NCBI GenBank assembly: GCA_030730025.1 | Contig: JANQWC010000005.1 | Location: 81,886-145,885 of the forward strand | Direction of reading: 5' to 3' | From: Crocinitomicaceae bacterium | GTDB lineage: Bacteria > Bacteroidota > Bacteroidia > Flavobacteriales_D > Crocinitomicaceae | Length of the DNA: 64,000 nucleotides | Shown here: piece by piece, positions 17,201 through 25,097 of the stretch | Position numbering within the stretch: the first letter of the stretch is position 1 | Layout: every line of letters starts with the position of its first letter | Made by a program: the position numbers and the translations under genes | The notes under the pieces: generated by a model | Told to the model about the DNA's origin: nothing | What the model saw: the letters and a program-made list of their open reading frames with translations, nothing else | Databases searched by the model: none

Positions 17201-19259
17201 AGGATTCGCCCTCACAAATATTGGAGGTTCCGGGCCATTGGATATTTGCCCAATCGACAATATTTGCAATGGTAGCCGTACCGGTAGCAGTCACGGTAGG
17301 GCATCCTAAAAGGGCGTAATCAACGCTGTAGTTGGTGGTACTGGTGGGGCTTACAGTAATGCTACTTGTTGTTTGCCCTCCCGGATTCCAGGTGTATGTT
17401 CCACCAGTTGTGCTTGGGTTGGCAGTTAAAGTAACCGCTGCACCTGGGCAAAAAGTAACGGGCGCAATGCTCACTGTTGGACTCGGAGAAACGGTAACGG
17501 TGCTCGAGGTGCTCAAAGACGCGCAGCCGTTGAGTGTATAGACAACGCTGTAGGTGCTATTGGTTGTTGGGCTCACGTCGATGGAACTCGTGGTTTGCCC
17601 TCCTGGGCTCCACAGATAGGTTCCGCCTGGGGTGGCTGGGCTTGCAGTAAGTGTTGTGGTTTGCCCTGCGCATATAGAAGGGCTATTGACACTGACGCCT
17701 GGAGGCGTGCCGATTGTTACCGTGACTTGGTCTTGATTGGTACAACCGTTGGCAGTTGCAGTGAGTGTGTAAGTTGTTGTTGTAGTTGGGCTTGCGGTTG
17801 TACTGAGTGTGTTTGTACTTGACAAAGTTGCGACGGGGCTCCAGGTAACGCTAGGCGTAACGGTGCCGGCACAACCCGCAATTGGCACGGCAATACTTTG
17901 GCCCCCAGTTAAGATAGCCAAGCCTCCACTGATGGACGTGCCGGTGAGCCCACCACAAAGAATGTTATACCCCGCTACATTGGAGTTAGAAGGCCCTTGC
18001 GTTTCTAAGTTGAATGTGTAAGGTGGGTTGGATGGGTTGCTAATTGTAATGGTGTTGTTTGAGCCCGCTGCATATGGGCCGCCTGAAGCAAGTACTGTGC
18101 CCAACGAATTGGTCATGGTCCAGGTGGTTTCGTCGAGGTTGCTACCGCTAAAAAGATTGACCGTGATATCACCCGTAAAACCACCGGAAGCGCTGGCTGT
18201 ACCGTTGAGTACAGTTGAAGTTTGCCCTCCGCAGAGTGTTACGTCAGGGCCGGCGTCTACGGTCGGTAATGGATTGACGTATACGGTTACTTGGTCTTGA
18301 CTAGAGCAGGTGCCTTGTGTGGCCGTTAGCGTGTAGGTTGTCGTAGTAGTAGGACTCGCTGTAGGGTTTAATATGGTGGTAGAACTCAATGCGGTTGCCG
18401 GGCTCCACGTATAGGTGAGCGGCAAAGTGCTTGGGCCGCCGGTTGTGCTGCAGTTGGCTACAGAAATGGTTGTGGAGTTACAAGGGCCAACTGAGCCCGA
18501 GGCCACGCTTGTGCCGTTGCAGGTGATATTGTAGTTGGCTGTGTTGTCGCAGATGGCGCCTAGTGTTTCGAGGTAAAAACTGTAGGGCCCCGTACCTGGT
18601 GTCGCCACTGTAATGGTATTGGTAGAGCCCAAAGCATATGGCCCACCAGATCCAACTTGTGTGCCGCCGGCGTTTGTGAGTGTCCAGGAAACCATGTCTA
18701 GCCAACTTGCACCGCTGATTGTTACAACCATTGTGCCGCCGCTTGAACCCGTTCCGCCGCCCGTTCCTGCCGTTGCAGATCCAGACAATTGACCGCTTGC
18801 GCCTGCACATATAATGATATCTGGACCAGCATTGACCACTGGGTTTGAGCAAGGTGGTGTGGGGCAGCTTACTGAATAAGACATTGAAGCCGAACCCGCA
18901 AGAGGCGAACAAACAAATTGCGAAAGTTGAATGCTGTAGGAGCCGGTTACAGGGCAAGTCCAGACTGCGTTTGTTTGCAAGCCACATTGGTCATCCCAAC
19001 CTTGTACTAAAGCAACAGAAGAATTGTAAATGCGTAGATAAGTATCTACCGAACTCAGGCCGCAAGTGGTAAAGGTATATGTACAGCCTGCGTTGCCCGT
19101 AAATGTAAAAACGGGAGCTGTTCCGGCAGGGAAAGTGGCGGTGGTTTGCGTAGTGCTTGAAGGTGAAATGGCAGTTGTACTCGTGGCAGTAGTACAGTAC
19201 TGTGCACGCGAATTAAAAACCAAGGCAAGCAAAAGCCCAACAAAGGCGAGGTAGCGCAT
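11265..19259 (-). CDS. Giant modular T9SS surface adhesin, 2664 residues
   Basis: Signal peptide (MRYLAFVGLLLALVFNSRAQ), an N-terminal Cys-rich CUB/PPC-like domain to about residue 135, two Ig-like modules that each contain a second inserted domain, several 70-residue Ig-like modules, then sixteen tandem modules of about 78 residues (12906-16661), more Ig/PKD-like modules, and a C-terminal type B T9SS sorting domain starting YIPNSFTPDAD with YNRWGEVIFES. Each tandem module has two Cys (LxC near residue 18 and NGC near 67), consistent with one disulfide per module. Such proteins are exported across the outer membrane and act as long stalk adhesins, possibly in gliding or attachment (SprB is the known example of scale, not a claimed orthologue). 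Composition is extremely rich in Thr, Ser, Gly and Ala. No catalytic domain was seen. Confidence 0.9.
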   Translation of the reverse strand: MRYLAFVGLLLALVFNSRAQYCTTATSTTAISPSSTTQTTATFPAGTAPVFTFTGNAGCTYTFTTCGLSSVDTYLRIYNSSVALVQGWDDQCGLQTNAVWTCPVTGSYSIQLSQFVCSPLAGSASMSYSVSCPTPPCSNPVVNAGPDIIICAGASGQLSGSATAGTGGGTGSSGGTMVVTISGASWLDMVSWTLTNAGGTQVGSGGPYALGSTNTITVATPGTGPYSFYLETLGAICDNTANYNITCNGTSVASGSVGPCNSTTISVANCSTTGGPSTLPLTYTWSPATALSSTTILNPTASPTTTTTYTLTATQGTCSSQDQVTVYVNPLPTVDAGPDVTLCGGQTSTVLNGTASASGGFTGDITVNLFSGSNLDETTWTMTNSLGTVLASGGPYAAGSNNTITISNPSNPPYTFNLETQGPSNSNVAGYNILCGGLTGTSISGGLAILTGGQSIAVPIAGCAGTVTPSVTWSPVATLSSTNTLSTTASPTTTTTYTLTATANGCTNQDQVTVTIGTPPGVSVNSPSICAGQTTTLTASPATPGGTYLWSPGGQTTSSIDVSPTTNSTYSVVYTLNGCASLSTSSTVTVSPSPTVSIAPVTFCPGAAVTLTANPSTTGGTYTWNPGGQTTSSITVSPTSTTNYSVDYALLGCPTVTATGTATIANIVDWANIQWPGTSNICEGESLSIYGQVYEAGLTNLAGQAAGISVSYAISSTNTNPATWPTSSWSSATYNPLSSVNPNNDEYSATLTGLSAGTYYYAFSYTYNGCTVYGGFNPNGGGFWDGSSNVNGVVTVTANTAPSFSPVAAICFGSSLTALPTVSNNGISGSWTPALNNTQTTSYTFTPTSGTCATTANLTITVDALPTAGITNNTNTPELNCTTTSISLTGTGGTSYSWNDGSAVISTNASLSVTSPGLYEVTVTNAAGCQDALAIQISQDTISPIISISIATNELNCNTTSINLNANGATTYTWYNGASAIGAGASLVVNAPGTYTVIGAEPNGCTATSSETITQNIVLPALTLSNLSGTTTLNCSTTTIDLSATGGSTYSWSNGTSIVSTNATYSATTPGTYTVTTTGANGCSANASITITQDITAPSIALSTTNGSILNCSITTTTLSATGANSYSWSNGSSIVGSTASINVTTPGTYTVTATGANGCTSTASQVVTQDLSAPTAAISSSVANNTLTCATTSISLTASGNGTYSWTQGATNLGNTATLNVTNTGTYILTVTGSNGCTATASTIITQDTQAPTAAISASPQTNILTCSTTSIALTASGGVSYAWSNGTTNIGSTASINVSTPGIYTVTVTGANGCTASANSNITQDIIAPIASIDNPTNTTTLNCTTTSISLNATGGASYEWSNGTIVVGTNAALSVSSPGTYTVTVTGPNGCTATASTTITQTTAAPVVAITNAPNASELTCSLTSIGLTASGGGTYSWSNGTAILGTTASLNVTTPGTYTVTVTGANGCSTTSSTVITQNLTAPTAAIASNPNTTMLSCTNNALSLTATGGTSYSWSNGTTTIGTSATISIANPGTYTVTVTSANGCTATAATTITQNNQAPTVSIAATANGVLTCSTTSITLTGSSSTGSGTATWLNGSTVLSTGPISGAGNVSNYSVSTPGTYTLNILEANGCLGTTNYVVTQNIAVPVASIVSLANTTILDCNVTAITLAASGGVNASWSNGTGTISINNNISVTTPGTYTATVTGSNGCIDTEQITITQNITAPTAAVTNNTAATQLTCSLTSMSLTATGGGTYSWSNGTSVVGTTANLTVTTPGTYTVTVTSSTNGCTATNATIITQNITPPTAAISSVPNPAVLTCTTTSIALTASGGGSYSWIAAGTNLGTQANISVTTPGTYTVTVTAPNGCSSTASTTITQNTTAPSVNITNLPNVNILNCTTTSINLTATGGTAYSWSNGTAVVGTAATLAVSSPGTYTVTVTAANGCTATANSIITQDISAPTATITNNSNTNLLTCSQTSISLTASGGVSYSWSNATSVVGTAAALSVTAPGTYTVTATAANGCTDTEQIVITQDVLAPTAAIANAGTTTVLDCNITSISLTANGGVAYSWSNGTSVVGTTAPLSVSTAGTYTVTVTAANGCTDTEALTITFQANTNPTFTQIAPICTGGVINLATTSNNGVNGSWSPAPNANATTTYTFTPNTGLCANTATMTIVVNPYPSITAQNDTICTGANGTITTQISLIGGTYTWNNSTNTQANLLAAPNATSTYTVIYNLAGCTDTASAQIVVNPVPVVQVQNATICAGQAGALIASANLANGAYLWANGTTNDTLVLSPNSTTSQAVTYTLNGCTSIPVTATLTVNPVPTITMNNQTICAGDPVTMQANANPAGTYYWGPNGVQGIATNTFTPTQDSTIEVFNVLNGCSSDTIQANITVLPLPISTFNANILQGCVPLSVDFSADVLNNTTYTWQTSNQLTASGAQTTLDFQSNGSFSVTLTATLNGCSSSTTIANMIEVDNYPIAAFEPSSQVFTEPNQALSFWNSSVGATSYQWNFGEGGSSSEEAPTHIFNIDNEGTTVLLYAYSNLGCSDTASFYIGFDPGLVYYIPNSFTPDADQFNQTFLPIFTSGIDPYNYQLLIYNRWGEVIFESLNPAFGWDGSFGLQGNPCPVGTYTYMITVKLPSVDKRQTIKGHINLIR
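12906..16661 (-). repeat. Sixteen tandem ~234-base coding modules in the giant adhesin
   Basis: Translation shows sixteen consecutive modules with the pattern APTxxI...LxCxxTSISLxAxGG-YSWSNG, then GTYTVTVTGANGC and TITQ(N/D). Fifteen are close to 78 residues; the tenth (14313-14576) is 88 because of an insertion around GSSSTGSG. Modules are similar but not identical at DNA level, so the array is old or under diversifying drift rather than freshly amplified. Confidence 0.85.
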
Positions 19260-19295
19260 TTTTGAGTAGTAGTGTTTCGTTAGTTTAGTTTTAGC

Positions 19296-19311
19296 TTGCT
19301 AAATTTAGCAA
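19296..19311. promoter_or_regulatory. 16-bp perfect palindrome upstream of the giant adhesin, overlapping a -7-like element
   Basis: TTGCTAAATTTAGCAA is a perfect inverted repeat 37 bases before the adhesin start. Read on the minus strand its centre gives TAAATTTA, one base off TAnnTTTG. It may be an operator over the promoter; a protein bound here would control the whole 10.7-kb adhesin transcript. Confidence 0.45.
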
Positions 19312-19353
19312 TATCAAAACGAAATACCAACTAAAGCGTTGCCTTTTAAACAA

Positions 19354-19379
19354 ATAAAAAAGGCTTCCGAAGAAGCCTT
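19354..19379 (-). terminator. Rho-independent terminator of the accBC operon
   Basis: Eight-base perfect stem AAGGCTTC/GAAGCCTT (19360-19379) with a TTCG loop on the minus strand, followed by TTTTTATTTG. It starts 4 bases past the accC stop codon and separates the fatty-acid operon from the adhesin operon. Confidence 0.85.
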
Positions 19380-19382
19380 AAT

Positions 19383-20717
19383 TTAAAATTCGAAAGTATC
19401 CATGAACTTGGTGGTAAAATTACCGGCATTGAAATCCGGGTTTTCCATGAGTTTTTGGTGGAATGGGATAGTGGTTTTGACACCTCCAATGACGTATTCA
19501 TTTAAAGCGCGTTTCATTTTTAAGATGGCTTCTTCGCGCGTTTGTGCAACTACAATCAGTTTAGAAATCATGGAGTCGTAGTACGGCGGAATAGAGTAGC
19601 CGGCATAAACATGTGCATCGATGCGAACACCATGCCCACCAGGGCAGTGGTAGTCTGTGATTTTACCCGGACACGGACGGAAGTCTGAGTATGGGTCTTC
19701 TGCATTGATGCGACACTGAATAGCGTGCATTGTTGGGTAGTAATTTTTACCGGAGATTTTCTCACCAGCTGCAATTTTAATTTGCTCTTTGATGAGGTCA
19801 AAATTGATGACTTCTTCTGTAATGGTGTGCTCTACTTGGATACGTGTATTCATTTCCATGAAGTAGAAGTCTCGGTTTTTGTCGACCAAAAATTCTACGG
19901 TCCCAACGCCTTCGTAGCGCACAGCTTTAGCAGCTTTGATAGCAGCCTCTCCCATTCTCTCGCGAAGTTCGTCGGTCATGAATGGAGAAGGTGTTTCTTC
20001 GACAAGCTTTTGATGACGTCGTTGAATAGAGCAGTCGCGCTCAGAGAGGTGACATGCGTTGCCGTACTGGTCACCGGCAATTTGAATTTCGATATGGCGA
20101 GGCTCTTCGATGAATTTCTCCATGTAGATGCCGTCGTTGCCAAATGCTGCTGCAGCTTCTTGGCGAGCGGAATCCCAGGCTGCTTCCATCTCGTCTTTTT
20201 TCCAGACGATGCGCATTCCTTTTCCACCACCACCAGCAGTCGCTTTCAAGATAACCGGGTATTTGACAACCTCTGCCGTTACAAAGGCATCGTCAAGATC
20301 TTTCAAAAGACCTGTAGAACCTGGTATGCAAGGCACGCCGGCAGCAATCATTGTGGCTTTGGCCGTAGCTTTGTCTCCCATTCCGGCAATTTGCTCAGGC
20401 AAGGCACCAATGAATTTAATGCCGTGCTCCTGACAAACTTTAGAGAATTTTTCGTTTTCAGACAAGAATCCGTAGCCTGGATGGATGGCATCGGCGTTGG
20501 TGATTTCGGCCGCAGCGATAATGTTTGGGATGCTCAAATAAGACAATGCACTGGTTGGTGGGCCAATACAAACTGCTTCGTCTGCAAAGCGAACGGGCAG
20601 GCTGTCTTTGTCGGCGGTTGAGTAAACGGCCACCGTCTTGATGCCCATTTCTTTACAGGTGCGAATCACGCGCAGCGCAATTTCGCCGCGATTGGCAATC
20701 AATATTTTTTTAAACAT
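19383..20717 (-). CDS. accC: Acetyl-CoA carboxylase, biotin carboxylase subunit
   Basis: A 444-residue enzyme that carboxylates the biotin carried on AccB with ATP and bicarbonate, the first half reaction of malonyl-CoA synthesis. The start at 20717 ([20 protein letters not shown]) matches the conserved N-terminus of the family; an in-frame ATG at 20741 would overlap accB. Visible marks are the glycine-rich ATP loop GGGGKGMR near residue 165, [16 protein letters not shown] near 290 and the conserved C-terminal biotin-carboxylase region. Ten bases separate it from accB. accA and accD are not in this window. It ends the operon at a strong hairpin terminator. Confidence 0.95.
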   Translation of the reverse strand: MFKKILIANRGEIALRVIRTCKEMGIKTVAVYSTADKDSLPVRFADEAVCIGPPTSALSYLSIPNIIAAAEITNADAIHPGYGFLSENEKFSKVCQEHGIKFIGALPEQIAGMGDKATAKATMIAAGVPCIPGSTGLLKDLDDAFVTAEVVKYPVILKATAGGGGKGMRIVWKKDEMEAAWDSARQEAAAAFGNDGIYMEKFIEEPRHIEIQIAGDQYGNACHLSERDCSIQRRHQKLVEETPSPFMTDELRERMGEAAIKAAKAVRYEGVGTVEFLVDKNRDFYFMEMNTRIQVEHTITEEVINFDLIKEQIKIAAGEKISGKNYYPTMHAIQCRINAEDPYSDFRPCPGKITDYHCPGGHGVRIDAHVYAGYSIPPYYDSMISKLIVVAQTREEAILKMKRALNEYVIGGVKTTIPFHQKLMENPDFNAGNFTTKFMDTFEF

Positions 20718-20727
20718 GTTTTGGTTT

Positions 20728-21198
20728 TTATGCTGGATCAACCAAGAATAATGGTTGGTCGTAATCTACAGGACTAGCGTTGTCTACGAGTACTTTCACA
20801 ATTTTACCAGAAATTTCGGCTTCAATTTCATTGAAAGTTTTCATGGCTTCAATGATACACACTTTGTCTCCGCTTTGGATGATGTCTCCAACATTGACAA
20901 AAGCATCTTTATCTGGACCTGGTGTACGGTAAAAAGTACCGATCATTGGCGACTTGACAGTGATGTACTTGCTGTCATCGGAGTTGTTGGTTTCTGTGCT
21001 TGCAGGGGCAGCACTTGCCGCAACTGGTGCAGGCGCAGCAGCAACTGGTGCAGCTACCATTGGTGCAGCTTGGTACATAATTGGCTCAGACTGACTTCCT
21101 TTAATGGAAATGCGAAAACCTTCTCTTTCGATTTCAACTTTGCCGAGTCCGGATTTGGACACCAATTTGATGAGGTCTTTGATTTCTTCTAAATTCAT
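20728..21198 (-). CDS. accB: Acetyl-CoA carboxylase biotin carboxyl carrier protein
   Basis: A 156-residue carrier. The N-terminal third ([20 protein letters not shown]) is the usual AccB start, followed by an Ala/Pro-rich flexible linker (about residues 40-75) and a C-terminal biotinyl domain with the [10 protein letters not shown] motif; the lysine of AMK is the biotin attachment site. It shuttles carboxybiotin between AccC and the transferase AccAD. It lies between fabH and accC in a block with plsX and rpmF, the standard fatty-acid initiation cluster. Confidence 0.95.
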   Translation of the reverse strand: MNLEEIKDLIKLVSKSGLGKVEIEREGFRISIKGSQSEPIMYQAAPMVAAPVAAAPAPVAASAAPASTETNNSDDSKYITVKSPMIGTFYRTPGPDKDAFVNVGDIIQSGDKVCIIEAMKTFNEIEAEISGKIVKVLVDNASPVDYDQPLFLVDPA

Positions 21199-21226
21199 GG
21201 TATAATTTTTTTCAAAGTTAATTTAA

Positions 21227-22216
21227 TTATGAATTGTAGGCCCATTTGAGGTAAATAGCACCCCAAGTAAAGCCGCCGCCGAAGGCAGAAAGAATGAGCA
21301 CGTCGCCTTTTTTGAGTTGGCTTTCGTAATCCCATAAGCAAAGCGGTAAAGTACCAGCGGTGGTGTTGCCATAACGCTGGATATTGATCATTACTTTTTC
21401 TTTAGTAAGACCCATGCGGTTGGCAGTGGCGTCTATGATGCGCAGGTTCGCTTGGTGTGGAACCAACCAACTGACGTCGTCGCTGGTTAAGTTATTGCGC
21501 TCCATGATTTCAGCAGAGACATCTGCCATGTTGGTCACGGCAAATTTGAAAACGGCTTGACCTTCTTGCTTGACATAATGCAAGCGGTTTTCAACGGTTT
21601 CCACTGATGCTGGCATAGCCGAACCGCCGGCAGGTTGTTGCAAATATTGTCGGCCTGCACCATCGCTGCGCAAGATGAAGTCCATGACGCCATTGCCTTC
21701 TTCGTTTGGCTCGAGCAACACAGCCCCTGCTCCGTCGCCGAAGATGACACAAGTGGTGCGGTCTTGGTAGTCGATTATGGAGGTCATTTTATCGACACCA
21801 ATCACTAATACTTTTTTGTGTTTGCCAGACTCGATAAACTGCGAACCTGTTGAAAGGGCGTACAAGAAACCCGAGCATGCTGCATTGACATCAAAACTCC
21901 AGGCGTTTTTCATGCCTACTTTGTCACAGACGATATTGGCTGTACTTGGAAATGGATGATCAGGGGTAACGGTACCCACAATCACTAATTCGATTTCGAG
22001 GGGGTCAATGCCTTTTTTCTCGAGCAGTGCTTTGACAGCAGCTGCAGCCATATCAGAACTCGCGCCATCTTTCATGATGCGGCGTTCTTTGATACCGGTT
22101 CGGGAGGTGATCCACTCATCGGAGGTATCGACCAACTTGGCTAAATCTTCGTTTGATAAGATGTGTTCTGGCACATAGCCTTGAACAGCGGTAATAGCAG
22201 CGGTAATTTTACCCAT
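21227..22216 (-). CDS. fabH: 3-oxoacyl-[acyl-carrier-protein] synthase III
   Basis: A 329-residue condensing enzyme that starts fatty-acid chains by joining an acyl-CoA primer with malonyl-ACP. The catalytic triad is visible: Cys in [11 protein letters not shown], His in [11 protein letters not shown] and Asn in [11 protein letters not shown]. The N-terminus [18 protein letters not shown] is typical. It starts one base after plsX ends, so translation is probably coupled. Substrate preference (acetyl-CoA or branched primers, common in Bacteroidota) cannot be told from sequence. Confidence 0.95.
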   Translation of the reverse strand: MGKITAAITAVQGYVPEHILSNEDLAKLVDTSDEWITSRTGIKERRIMKDGASSDMAAAAVKALLEKKGIDPLEIELVIVGTVTPDHPFPSTANIVCDKVGMKNAWSFDVNAACSGFLYALSTGSQFIESGKHKKVLVIGVDKMTSIIDYQDRTTCVIFGDGAGAVLLEPNEEGNGVMDFILRSDGAGRQYLQQPAGGSAMPASVETVENRLHYVKQEGQAVFKFAVTNMADVSAEIMERNNLTSDDVSWLVPHQANLRIIDATANRMGLTKEKVMINIQRYGNTTAGTLPLCLWDYESQLKKGDVLILSAFGGGFTWGAIYLKWAYNS

Positions 22217-22217
22217 G

Positions 22218-23156
22218 TTAGTTAAAAGCTTCGTTAATTTTATCTGTAAGGTTTGAACTCACTACATCATGTGCGTGGAGCAACATGTTTTTTACAGCGT
22301 TATCGTTGGAGATGCCGTGGCCGATAATGGCGTTGCCTTTGACCCCTAGAACTGGTGTGCCTCCGTAGTTTTCGTAATTGAAGCGGTCAAAGTATTCGTC
22401 TTTGATACCGCGAAGTTTCATTAAATTGAAAATACCTTCGGCCTCTTTGAGAACGATATTGCCAGTAAATCCATCGCATACAATGACATCTGCCAGACCT
22501 GTAAAGAGGTCGCGACCTTCGATGTTACCAATGAAATTAAGTTCATCAGAATCGGACAACAACTTGTGGGTGGCAATAGAGAGCAGGTTGCCTTTAGAGT
22601 CTTCCTCGCCGATATTGAGCAAGGCCACTTTAGGGTTTTCGATAGCCAACACATTTGCAGCGTAAATAGATCCGAGAACCGCAAATTGATAAAGCACATC
22701 AGATTTGCAATCTGCGTTTGAACCTACGTCTAGTAAGAGTGATTTACTACCGTCAATGTTTGGTAAAGTAGAGGTGATACATGGACGAATGACACCTGGA
22801 ACGGTGTTGAGTTTGTACATAGAGCCTACGAGCATTGCACCTGTGTTGCCATTGCTAGCAAAAACATCGATGAGGCCTTTGGCAAGCATTTCTAAACCTA
22901 CGGCAATAGAGCTATTGGGTTTTTTAGGAAGCGCTCTGGTGGGGTGGTCGTGGTAAGTGATGACCTCAGGAGCATGTATGATTTCGAACAGCTCGGCACT
23001 TTGAGCGCGGCTAGCCAATTCTTTTTGAATAACGAGTTCGTCACCAAACAAAACAATAGTGACATCATTACCCAAAACTTGTTTGGCTAATAATGCACCA
23101 TCAATTGTCGCTTGCGGAGCGAAATCGCCACCGGAGACATCAAGCCCAATCCTCAT
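22218..23156 (-). CDS. plsX: Phosphate acyltransferase
   Basis: A 312-residue enzyme that makes acyl-phosphate from acyl-ACP for phosphatidic-acid synthesis. Family marks: N-terminal [40 protein letters not shown] substrate region with SNGNTGAML, and [16 protein letters not shown] near residue 225. It follows rpmF by 16 bases and runs into fabH, giving the widely conserved rpmF-plsX-fabH order. It links phospholipid and fatty-acid synthesis at the membrane. Confidence 0.95.
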   Translation of the reverse strand: MRIGLDVSGGDFAPQATIDGALLAKQVLGNDVTIVLFGDELVIQKELASRAQSAELFEIIHAPEVITYHDHPTRALPKKPNSSIAVGLEMLAKGLIDVFASNGNTGAMLVGSMYKLNTVPGVIRPCITSTLPNIDGSKSLLLDVGSNADCKSDVLYQFAVLGSIYAANVLAIENPKVALLNIGEEDSKGNLLSIATHKLLSDSDELNFIGNIEGRDLFTGLADVIVCDGFTGNIVLKEAEGIFNLMKLRGIKDEYFDRFNYENYGGTPVLGVKGNAIIGHGISNDNAVKNMLLHAHDVVSSNLTDKINEAFN

Positions 23157-23172
23157 GGGAGAAAATTAGAGC

Positions 23173-23379
23173 TTACTGAACCTCCTCTACGGAGTCAGTG
23201 GTTTTCTCAGCTACAACTTTTCCTTTGTAGTAAAGTTTGCCTTCATGCCAGTGTGCATGGTGAAACAAGTGTGGTTGTCCTGTTGTAGGGCAAGTAGCTA
23301 CGTTGTTAGCAGTCGCTTTCTTGTGTGTTCTACGTTTGTCACGACGTGTGGTCGATATTCTGCGTTTAGGATGCGCCAT
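23173..23379 (-). CDS. rpmF: 50S ribosomal protein bL32
   Basis: A 68-residue ribosomal protein with the typical start [20 protein letters not shown]. Only one cysteine is present (ATCPTTG), so the four-Cys zinc knuckle of the C+ form is missing and this is a C- or degenerate form. It lies between DUF177 and plsX, the classical L32 setting. Co-transcription ties ribosome and lipid synthesis together. Confidence 0.95.
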   Translation of the reverse strand: MAHPKRRISTTRRDKRRTHKKATANNVATCPTTGQPHLFHHAHWHEGKLYYKGKVVAEKTTDSVEEVQ

Positions 23380-23399
23380 TTTTGTTAATTTATATCTAT

Positions 23400-23912
23400 T
23401 TAATTTAAATTCTTAAGTGCAGACCACCGTGGGTCTATGTCGTCTTCATCGGGTTTTGAATCGGAAGAAGGTTGTTGGTATTTGTTGATCAATTCCACCA
23501 TTTCTTCATTGCATTCGCCTTCTTCGTGTACCATTTTGGCAGGTAAAGAAAGACTAATTAGCTCATACAGCGGCTGAGCGAGGTCGATTTGATAGCTTTC
23601 AGGAGCAATAACAATGAGGTTTTCGTCTTCAGATTCTTCTTCTCCAAATGTGTAGTAGAGCGTGAATTCTCCGTCGATTTCCTCCGTAAGGGGCTCCGTG
23701 CAGCGATCGCAATCAGTAAAGATAAAACCAACCACGCCTAAATTGGCGATGAGCATAGTTTCCTTCTTTTCTAACTCGAGGTAGGCAGTTAGCCGACCGT
23801 TTTCGATGAGCGAATAAGGCAATGATTCAAAGAACGATTTGTCAATGTCAAATTCAAACTCGTGGAGCCCTAGCTTTAAGCCTACAAAGGTTATGGCGAA
23901 TGGACTTTTCAT
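23400..23912 (-). CDS. DUF177 (YceD) family protein
   Basis: A 170-residue acidic protein of the DUF177/YceD family, usually found just upstream of rpmF. The central segment [21 protein letters not shown] is the conserved core, with the CxxC pair typical of the family; another Cys lies in EEGECNEEM. The plant homologue takes part in 23S rRNA accumulation, so a ribosome-assembly role is likely but not proved here. It is the first gene of the operon running to accC; a TAATTTTG promoter element sits 31 bases upstream. Confidence 0.85.
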   Translation of the reverse strand: MKSPFAITFVGLKLGLHEFEFDIDKSFFESLPYSLIENGRLTAYLELEKKETMLIANLGVVGFIFTDCDRCTEPLTEEIDGEFTLYYTFGEEESEDENLIVIAPESYQIDLAQPLYELISLSLPAKMVHEEGECNEEMVELINKYQQPSSDSKPDEDDIDPRWSALKNLN

Positions 23913-23943
23913 GCTGAATATTTCACTGACGAAAACGAAAGGG

Positions 23944-23951
23944 CAAAATTA
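23944..23951 (-). promoter_or_regulatory. -7 promoter element of the DUF177-rpmF-plsX-fabH-accBC operon
   Basis: Minus strand TAATTTTG, a perfect TAnnTTTG, in the 63-base gap after pdxA. A TTTA lies at the -33 distance (19 bases upstream). It would give the six-gene lipid/ribosome operon its own promoter. Confidence 0.55.
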
Positions 23952-23975
23952 AGGATTTATTTTGGATTTTTAAAA

Positions 23976-25097
23976 TCAGTCGGCACGTTCTTGTTCCTTC
24001 TTCACTTTTTCGTCCTTAGAAAAAGCCAACGGATTGGCATGAATTTCTTTAAAAACCTTTCTTTTTCGGTAGATATCTACGGCTAAAAAGATAGCGCTGC
24101 GCAGGCTTTGTTCGTCTGCGAGCATCTTGCCAGCGATGTCAAAAGCGGTGCCGTGATCTGGGCTGGTGCGCACAATTGGCAAGCCAGCTGTGAAGTTCAC
24201 GCCGTCGTCAAAGCACAATGCTTTAAACGCAGCTAAACCTTGGTCGTGGTACATGGCGAGCACACCATCAAATTGCTGACGCAGCGGCGAACCAAAGAAA
24301 CCATCGGCCGGGTAGGGCCCAAAGGCTAAAATCCCTTTTTGTTTGGCGGCTTGAATAGCTGGAATAATGGTTTGTTGTTCTTCTTCGCCAATTTTGCCGT
24401 TTTCACCAGCGTGTGGATTGAGTCCGAATACAGCTATTCTTGGCCTGATGAGTCCGAAATCTTTTTTGAGACTTTGCTCGAAGGCTTCTATTTTGGAGAC
24501 AATCAGTTCTTTTTGCAACTGACTTGAAATGTCTTTGACCGGAATGTGAGTGGTCACGAGCGCGACGCGCAAATTGCCAGAAACGAGTACCATGAGCGCT
24601 TCTTTTGCGCCAGACATTTCTGCGAGGTATTCGGTGTGGCCAGGAAAGTTAAAACCTGCTTTGGCCACATTTTCTTTGGAGAAAGGAGCGGTCACGAGCA
24701 CGTCAATTTTGCCTTCTGCTAAATCTTTGGTGGCAGCTTCGAGTGATAAAAGCGCGTATTTACCGCCATCTGCGTTAGAAACGCCAGGTTCTATTTGCAC
24801 TTCTTCTTGCCAAACATTGATGATGTTGACTTTTTTGGAGTTGATTTCAGCAGCACTTTTACAAGTAGCGTAACTGAACTCGTGTAAATTGAGTTGTTTT
24901 TTGTAGTGCGATATCACTTTGTTGGAGCCGTAGACAACCGGGATGATATCCGTTAAGATGCGGTTGTCATGAAGGGCTTTGACGATGATTTCAGGACCAA
25001 CGCCATTGAGATCGCCTAAGGTAATACCGACTTTGATCAGTGCTTTATTGGACTGTTCTTTGTCCTTTACCTCTTTATCTTTGGTTTCTTTTTCCAT
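23976..25097 (-). CDS. pdxA: 4-hydroxythreonine-4-phosphate dehydrogenase
   Basis: A 373-residue NAD-dependent enzyme of DXP-dependent pyridoxal phosphate synthesis, oxidising 4-phosphohydroxy-threonine. It shows the start KVGITLGDLNGVGPEIIVKA, GHTEYLAE, VTTHIPVKDIS (metal-binding His), NPHAGENG and MYHDQGLAAFKAL (second and third metal His), and a C-terminal NFTAGLPIVRTSPDHGTAFD. The first 15 residues are a lysine/glutamate-rich extension not usual in the family. Its start shares one base with the leucyl-aminopeptidase stop, so the two are probably coupled. Confidence 0.95.
   Translation of the reverse strand: MEKETKDKEVKDKEQSNKALIKVGITLGDLNGVGPEIIVKALHDNRILTDIIPVVYGSNKVISHYKKQLNLHEFSYATCKSAAEINSKKVNIINVWQEEVQIEPGVSNADGGKYALLSLEAATKDLAEGKIDVLVTAPFSKENVAKAGFNFPGHTEYLAEMSGAKEALMVLVSGNLRVALVTTHIPVKDISSQLQKELIVSKIEAFEQSLKKDFGLIRPRIAVFGLNPHAGENGKIGEEEQQTIIPAIQAAKQKGILAFGPYPADGFFGSPLRQQFDGVLAMYHDQGLAAFKALCFDDGVNFTAGLPIVRTSPDHGTAFDIAGKMLADEQSLRSAIFLAVDIYRKRKVFKEIHANPLAFSKDEKVKKEQERAD

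Noticed and set aside
19725..20621. 298-codon open frame opposite accC
   Set aside because: Shadow of accC; composition is that of a reversed coding strand and no domain is recognisable.
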